Assembly (NCBI GenBank): GCA_012862575.1
Contig: BLSF01000047.1
Coordinates: 1,853 to 65,852 of the forward strand
Reading direction: 5' to 3'
Length of the DNA stretch: 64,000 bases
DNA from: Parietichytrium sp. I65-24A
Lineage: Eukaryota; Sar; Bigyra; Thraustochytrida; Thraustochytriidae
In this document: positions 58,036 through 64,000 of the stretch, in pieces
Numbering within the stretch: the first letter of the stretch is position 1
How the letters are laid out: every line of letters starts with the position of its first letter
Made by a program: the position numbers and the translations under genes
The notes under the pieces: model-generated
Seen by the model: only the letters and a program-made list of their open reading frames with translations
The model's database searches: none
Told to the model about the DNA's origin: nothing

Positions 58036-61002
58036 GGCCGCGCACCCACCTAAGCGTTTGTCTGCTCGGGCACAGACAGATAGATGGATAGATGGATGGA
58101 TAGATTGAGTGAGTGAGTGAGAGAGAGAGATGCTCTCTCCTACTGTGTGCGCGGAACGTACGCGCAGGTGTGGGAAGTGTACGCGGCGAGTACACCTACC
58201 TGAGCTCACTGCTGTGAGTGAAGGAAGGAAATGGCTGGCAAGATTGTGAGCGTGCTAGCGTAATGCGTAGATGGGTGGTAGCGAGGGCGGAGTTGATTTG
58301 GATGGTTTCCTGGGTTAGCGAGGTGGGTATGTATGGAGTGGTGGGGTGGAGAGGGGGTTTTCGAGTACCGGAGCTGGGGTGGAGTGGGGGTGGTGGACGT
58401 GAGGGATGACACGGTGCGCGGTGAGAGAAGCACGCGGGTGAAGATCGATTGACCCTTTTTCTTTTCTTTTTTTGTTTGAGAGTTGAAGTAGTCAATTCAA
58501 TTCTGAATTCTGAACAAAATCAGATCAGTCAATGAACGTGATTGATTGTTGATTGATCTCAAGGACAGTCTGTTTGTTGGACGATCTCTGTTTGTTTGTT
58601 TTCTACGTTCTAAATCATGCATTCTGTTCTGCACAGCTAAAGGTCCATACATGTGACAAGTTTTCTTGAACGCGTCTCACTGTTTCGTTTCCATGCAAGT
58701 AATTCTTCATCTTTAGCAATTGAAATCTCAATCGATCAAACTCAATGGATTGAATGAATTACAGTAAATTGCAATGAATTACAATGCAAAGCAAATCGCC
58801 AAAACTCCTTGACGCATGAAGAGCAAGCGCTAAACTTCATGAAACTTCCCAAACTTGTGCAAAAGGCGTACGCTCGCGGTGCTCGTGGCAATCAATCAAT
58901 CAATCAATCAGTTCACGTAGTTTACGGAGCTGCTCTCGCGACTATCGCAACTCTCGCAACTCTCGCAACTCTCGCGACTCGTAAGGCCTTGAAAGGATGC
59001 AAAGAAGACCCCACTCGCACGACGCACTGACTGTCGGCACTAGTGTGCTCGTGATACTCGAGATACCAAAGCTTTTGTGACTTGAAATCAATCCTTTGCA
59101 ATCTTCGGAAATCCTTTGAAATCCTTGGCAAGGTCTTCTTTCGTGGGACTTGGTGGGCGACTGTGCGTGGCAGCATGCATTCACTGTCAATGCATTCAAT
59201 CATTGTCTGTAAATGAAAGGCAATCTCTCACGAGCAGATATATACGCGACGCGGTCAGCGCATCGAGAGTGGGATGATGAAGTTGGAGGGAGTTAGACGT
59301 CTAAAATTGGAAAGACGTGAAAAGTTGTGGAAAGATGTGGAAATGAAAAGAAAGGGCACGCAAAAAATACAAAAGACGTTTTCTTTTGTCGAAACCAGTC
59401 ATTCTCCACGTCGACGTCGACGTGCAAAGATGTTCCAAAATAGGGGCACTCTTATTGAATACATTAAACGCTCGTCAATGCTACTGGTAGTATTTTTGAT
59501 ATATAAATAATAAGACTTGTCTCTGTCATTGCCAGAATGTTTTTTCAATCAGTTTTCAACTTTCCACTTTCAATTTTCAGTTTTCAAACAACATGAAAGT
59601 GTTTTAATGTCTGCGATGAGCGCATCGTAGTCGCGTAATCAGCATCAAAATTGGCTTGTAGAACTCACGTGGTAGAACTTGCAATTTAGTGCTGCAGGCT
59701 CACAAGTCACATTTCAAAATTCAGAAGTGTTATTTTGTTCATAGAAAGGTCTACTGATCCTGATTCCATCCCGGTTCTGCCCCGGAGAACCCATTTTCGA
59801 CAACGTGAATCTCTGTCTTCATACTTTTCATACTTGCGCATTTTTGAATTAATTTTCTTGTGGTCGACTTTTGAGACACATCGCACATAACTATTTAAAG
59901 TAAGTGAAAAAGAGTTGCATGATGCCAAAACAGAGCAAAAAAACAAAAAACAAAAAAAACCTTCGAAGGCTCCAAAGCAAAATCAAAATTCAAATCAACT
60001 TCAACTTTCGACTTTCAACCAAACATTGCAAAACCAAAACCAAAACCAAAACCAAAACCAAAACCAAAACCAAAACCAAAACCAAAACCAAAACCAAAAC
60101 CAAAACCAAAAATTCTAATCCTACATAAAGGTATGGTAACCCTTGGTATAGTCTACAGAAAAAGACAACGAGCGCTTTGTGAACAAAGAACGCTTCACGA
60201 ACAACCCCCGTTCCCTCACAAACAATTCCCGAACCCACCCCCACACAGCGCGCGCGCATGTCCTCGCCGCGTACCCTTCGCCCACCACTAGCCAACACTA
60301 AGAGTCGCATACGCAGCAACTGTGCGGAACAAGTGAGTGAGTGTGTGTGAGAGAGAGAGAGAGAGAGAAAAAAAACGCCTTAGGGACGTGGGCGAAAGAG
60401 ATCGAAAGAGGTCGAAAGAAAGAGGGGGAGAAATCTATCGACGAGGTTGGCGATCAAGTATAAAAGAGTGGAGAGATCCGCGAGGAAAAGAGAGGGACAG
60501 AGAGAACAGAAGAAGAAGAAGACAGAAGACAGAAGGAATCTCTTGTTGGCGAATCGTTGTTGTATTGTACACTCATTCACTCATACATTCATTCACTCAT
60601 ACACTCATACACTCAGCGGCGAGGTGTAGACATTTGGTGAATCATTGTCAATGTCATTGTCATTGTTGTTGTTATAGACTCAGCGGCGAGTTGTATACAT
60701 TTGCATTTACATTCACATTTACATTTGCCATCATTGACCTTTGGGGAGCAAGTGACTCATTTTCTTGGCGACGAAGAAGAGGAAGTCAATTGTATTGCTG
60801 GTGCATGCGTGATTGAGTGATTGATTGAGTGACTCATTTGGCGACGAAGAAGAAGGAAGTCAATTGTATTGCTGGTGCATGCGTGATTGAGTGATTGATT
60901 GAGTGATTGACTGAGTGACTCATTTTGTTGGCGACGAAGAAGAAGGAGGTCAATTGTATTGCTGGTGCGTGCGTGATTGAGTGTTTGATTGAGTGCGAGC
61001 GC
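58036..61002. other. Long intergenic region with repeats
   Basis: About 3 kb without a recognised gene. Contains ATCAATCA repeats (58889-58912), CTCGCAACT repeats (58932-58980), the (AAAACC)n array (60030-60110), CACTCAT/CATTCACT units (60570-60618) and three partial copies of a block containing GACGAAGAAGA and GGTGCATGCGTGATTGAG (60771-60985), the last running up to the Cwc2-like gene start. Open frames here are repeat-driven. Confidence 0.5.
60030..60110 (+). repeat. (AAAACC)n array, about 13 copies
   Basis: Uninterrupted hexanucleotide array. It is open in several frames (Lys-Thr or Asn-Gln on plus, Leu-Val on minus), which accounts for nearby spurious frames. Confidence 0.9.
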
Positions 61003-62484
61003 ATGCAGCCGGGAGTGCGTGCCGTGGGCATCGGCGGCCCCACAGGAGCTGCGTTTGCAGTCCAGGCCAGGCCATGGGCGTGCTCGCAATGCGGCGCCAA
61101 TAACACCGGGAGAAAGCGGCAATGCCATCGATGCCGCGCGCCTCAGAAGCAGCAAAGTCAACAAAGCAATGCGGTCTCCACTGGCAAGTCGTCGTCGTCA
61201 TCGTCGTCGTCCTCTTCGCCGGCAGACAACGGGAAGCAAAGCAGCAGCAGCGGGCTGGTCTGGCATGCCGGGCAGACGTTGGCGGCGGCAGGGATAGATC
61301 ACGGCTGGCGAGAGGCGCTGGACCCAGCCACGCAGCAGATTTACTACGTACACGCAGCCACCAACAGGACGCAGTGGGAGCGGCCGCAGGAGATGGGCGC
61401 GGCGCTGCATGCGACCGGGTGGTTTGGGCGCGGGAGCTCGCGCAATGTGAGAGCAGAACTGGACACCAAGAACGAGGCGTTCTTGCAGCGGCCCGCCATG
61501 AAGCAGGTGGAAGAGACATCCGCCAAGGACGTGGCCTACTTCCAGGGCGCGGAGAACTTCAACATCTACTATCACAAGTACAACGGTGATCGGCCGTCCC
61601 ACAAAAGGAACATGGAGCCTGCAAAGACGAGGTGCAAAGTGGACCTACACGCAGGATACACGCAAGCCGATAAAAGGAAGGATTCGTCTGGAGCGTACTT
61701 TTGTGTCATGTTCGCCAAGGGGGCGTGCTTCAAGGGGTAAGTCACATGTTCCACTTTTGCCGTCCCCAATCTTGTTGTTTCTTTTTTGGGGCTATTCTTG
61801 TGCTAACTAAAATCCGTACCCATTCCCGCATCGTTTCACTCGCGCAGCAAAAAGTGCAACTACTATCATCGTATTCCCACCTACGCAGACATTGGAAGAC
61901 TTGAGAAGGATATGATGCATGACGTCTTTGGCCGGGATAGGCATGCTGGGCATCGCGAGGATATGCAAGGGGTGGGCTCCTTCAACGATCCGAGCAGGAC
62001 ACTCTACGTTGGCAAATTGCAGCGAACGCCCTATGCCGAGAAGCCATCAGAGCTCCAGGCGGTCGTTCGGCGCCATTTCGAGGAGTTTGGCGAGATAGAA
62101 AACGTCAACGTCATCTGGGACAAGGCGATCGCGTTTGTCCGCTACAGATTTCGGTCCCACTGTGAATTTGCCAAGGAGGCTTTGGCGAATCAGACCTTGG
62201 ATCACGACGAGATTCTGGACATTCGGTGGGCATTCGAAGACCCCAACCCGCTCGCTAAAGAGTCTATTAAACGCGCGAACGCAGATGCAGTTATTGCGGC
62301 CATCAAAGCTGCTGGCCACTCCACCTCCTCTGCGTCGTATGCCCTTCCGGCTGACTACAAACCCTCCGAACAACCTGCATCCTCGAATGCTATCGAAGAT
62401 GCTCCTGAACTTCAGTACCCAAACACCGACAATCAGTATGGCCCTGCCGAACAGCCTTCCGCCAAGCGAGCAAAGACTGGATGA
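61003..62484 (+). CDS. CWC2: Cwc2/RBM22-type splicing factor with RanBP2 finger and WW domain
   Basis: Two exons (61003-61736, 61848-62484; 111-bp intron, GTAAGT donor, CTAAC branch at 61803-61807, GCAG acceptor) give 456 residues. From the N-terminus: a RanBP2-type zinc finger (Cys27, Cys30, Cys41, Cys44, W-A-C-S-Q-C), a Ser-rich linker, a WW domain (Trp102 and Trp125), then the Cwc2 core. The core has CKVDLHAGYT, a CCCH finger with C-x7-C-x5-C-x3-H split by the intron, FGRDRHAGHREDMQGVGSF and an RRM (TLYVGKL...AFVRYRF). The DHDEILDIRWAFEDPNPLA end is diagnostic. Cwc2 contacts U6 and the catalytic core of the activated spliceosome. Yeast Cwc2 lacks the WW and RanBP2 modules, so this is an extended form. 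Confidence 0.92.
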
Positions 62485-63177
62485 GCATGCATGCATTTCC
62501 GTCGATCGCACTACGAACCGCCTGTTGCCGTGCAAATGTAACGTAACACGGCATTGCAACAAGATCAGTTCAGAGATAGCTTGAGTCTTGAACTGGACGA
62601 CATTGCAACTTGGCACCTTACCATATGCAAGCAACTCAAAGAACTTGTCCAATCAACACTTGTACTTCATCCTTCCTTTCGGCACCGTGCTGCTGCATGC
62701 AGACAGCTCATCAACAACCGCCCTGCCCGACCCAGACACCGTTCATGACAAGTCATTTCGCATCGATGCAATTCCATTCACATCCTTCTTACAGTTCTCA
62801 CAGTCACAGCCACCCTTCTGCTATGAATCCCTACAGTATGTCTTAACACCCACATTAATCACTCTTATCAGCATTACTACCACGCTGCAATAGAAACTCT
62901 TGTAACTATATCTATCCAAAAGCTTAGTCCTCAGATAATGGTTAGGGTAGCACTAAACAGTATCCGCAACAAGCATACAGCAAATACAGCAGCGAAAAGT
63001 GTCCTCGCGGACTGGGACGATTGGGACAACTGGGACGATTGGGACAGCTGGTACGAGCTTCGAGAGGGGTGCGCGGGGACTCTCTCTTTCTATTGGATAT
63101 AGTAGCCTGACTAGATCGTCGCGGTGACCAAGGGCCACACGCCAAAGGTGGGCAGCAGAAGCAGCGGCATCCTATCC

Positions 63178-63213
<36 letters not shown>

Positions 63214-63256
63214 TGGCGCGAGAGAGAGCTGAATTTTGAATTGTGAATTCTGAATN

Positions 63257-63289
<33 letters not shown>

Positions 63290-63591
63290 CGCGAGAGAGA
63301 GCTGAATTCTGAATTCTAAATTCTGAATTCTAAATTCTGAATTCTAAATTCTGAATTCTGAATTAAAGGCAAGACTGTTTTTGGTTCAATCAATCAACTC
63401 AAGAAAGTGTGTGTGTTTGCACTGTTAGTTTACATGTGTTTGTATGCTCGAGACGCGACTGCGAACAAGGTGATAGATATACTACGGAGAAGTTGGAAAG
63501 GGGCGATAGGAGAGCTGGTTCGCAGTTGATTGGAGAGTCGTTGGCGTGAGATCCGTGGAGCAGTGAATTGGAATTCTATACGTGGGCGAAG
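62485..63591. other. Intergenic with AT repeats
   Basis: About 1.1 kb. The only notable content is the TA arrays and GAATTCT repeats at 63179-63364. The short frames present have no support. Confidence 0.5.
63179..63364. repeat. TA arrays with duplicated flank and GAATTCTAAATTCT repeats
   Basis: Two (TA)n runs (63187-63212 and 63257-63286) are each followed by the same TTGGCGCGAGAGAGAGCTGA and a GAATTCTGAATT-like run. A single N (63256) sits at the junction. Either a local tandem duplication or an assembly join across a slippery AT repeat. Confidence 0.8.
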
Positions 63592-64000
63592 ATGGAATCG
63601 CTGTATTCGCACGCGTCGATTCAGGTGCTGGTGGTGCCGTTTGGGAACGTGTCTTTCTCGGCGTTCGAAAAGTACTTTGGATACATCAGCACCTTCCACG
63701 AGCTGCCGCTGCTGTTGGTACAAGATGCGCTGGGGACGCTGGAGGGATTCGATTATATGGACGCTGCCGGCGTGCTGAGATTTAACTTTGTGGTCAGGAG
63801 CGCAGACGACTTTGAAGCGGGTGCGGACAGCAGACCGTCCACTCCTGACGCGCCCAAGTCGCCGCGATTTGACAGTGACAACCAGACGATCGGGCAGCTT
63901 GGGCTGCACAGTTTGCAGGTTCATCGAAGGTGCTCTGCCATCCTCGGGATTTGCGACTGCCCCTCGACGCCGGACTTGGAGGAAGCATTCAACTCGTTTA
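63592..64000 (+). CDS. TRAPPC9: TRAPPC9/Trs120, N-terminal part, runs off window
   Basis: A frame from ATG 63592 stays open to the window end (136 residues visible, no stop). The start (MESLYSHASIQVLVVPFGNV) and FEKYFGYISTFHELPLL resemble the Trs120 N-terminus, where a beta strand with VVPxGNI opens the protein. VLRFNFVV and, later, LHSLQVHRRCSAILGICDCP match the strand and the R-x-x-x-G-I-x-x-C region of TRAPPC9. An insert rich in Ser/Pro/Asp (about residues 76-101) lies between them. TRAPPC9 is a TRAPPII subunit acting as a Rab11/Ypt31 activator at the Golgi. The call rests on the N-terminal part only. Confidence 0.7.
   Translation, partial: MESLYSHASIQVLVVPFGNVSFSAFEKYFGYISTFHELPLLLVQDALGTLEGFDYMDAAGVLRFNFVVRSADDFEAGADSRPSTPDAPKSPRFDSDNQTIGQLGLHSLQVHRRCSAILGICDCPSTPDLEEAFNSF

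Noticed and set aside
58036-58209. 58-residue N-terminal extension of adenylosuccinate synthetase
   Set aside because: No ATG; it translates simple GATG/GTGA repeats. ATG 58035 gives a good transit peptide.

Overview
The window is nuclear DNA from a unicellular eukaryote. Genes sit on both strands with spacers of 0.2 to 3 kb. Introns are short with GT-AG ends (one GC-AG), CTAAC/CTGAC branch sites and AG acceptors. Several reading frames are very long and unspliced; one is 12 kb. The gene set (WASHC4, Rab21, SZT2, REV3, CASP, Cwc2, TRAPPC9) is broadly eukaryotic. An NDK-like protein of a type I associate with algae, dinoflagellates and stramenopiles, and a secreted spondin-domain protein, point to a protist or alga (stramenopile, haptophyte or red alga are possible). 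I cannot fix the lineage from sequence alone.

Layout, left to right. 1-5 kb: mostly non-coding, with coding-like remnants and a tandem duplication carrying two near-identical 41-residue microprotein ORFs. 5-6 kb: secreted EGF-like/spondin protein. 7-8.3 kb: ALG5-like glycosyltransferase that has lost its DxD motif. 8.7-11.1 kb (-): Golgi CASP protein with an in-frame 87-bp intron. 12.2-16.6 kb: REV3, the catalytic subunit of DNA polymerase zeta. 17.6-18.9 kb: mitochondrial-type NDK-like protein. 20-32 kb: SZT2 (KICSTOR) in one 4,015-codon frame. 32.7-33.6 kb (-): membrane RING-H2 protein. 36-37.7 kb: GC-rich membrane alpha/beta-hydrolase. 38.7-42.2 kb: WASHC4 with an apparent one-base frameshift.

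42.4-51.9 kb is the most unusual part: two divergent, closely related leucine-rich-repeat genes form a large inverted repeat around a 0.55-kb spacer flanked by (CTCAA)n/(TTGAG)n arrays. Nearly every LRR is one 84-nt exon of identical phase, separated by similar introns of about 90-110 bp. Exon-intron units have been duplicated: one 345-bp pair exactly, and one 0.84-kb block at about 99.6%. This is the architecture expected of a rapidly rearranging recognition-protein locus.

52.9-54.2 kb: Rab21 in five exons. 54.4-55.7 kb (-): PP5-like phosphatase without TPRs. 56.6-58.0 kb (-): adenylosuccinate synthetase with an organelle-type leader. 61.0-62.5 kb: Cwc2/RBM22-type splicing factor with added RanBP2 finger and WW domain. 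63.6 kb to the end: 5' part of TRAPPC9/Trs120.

Many products act in endomembrane traffic or nutrient signalling (CASP, WASHC4, Rab21, TRAPPC9, SZT2), but nothing indicates co-regulation. Two scaffold blemishes (single N at 49480, 124 Ns at 50753-50876) lie inside the right LRR array, so its exact repeat number is not known; a further single N is at 63256.
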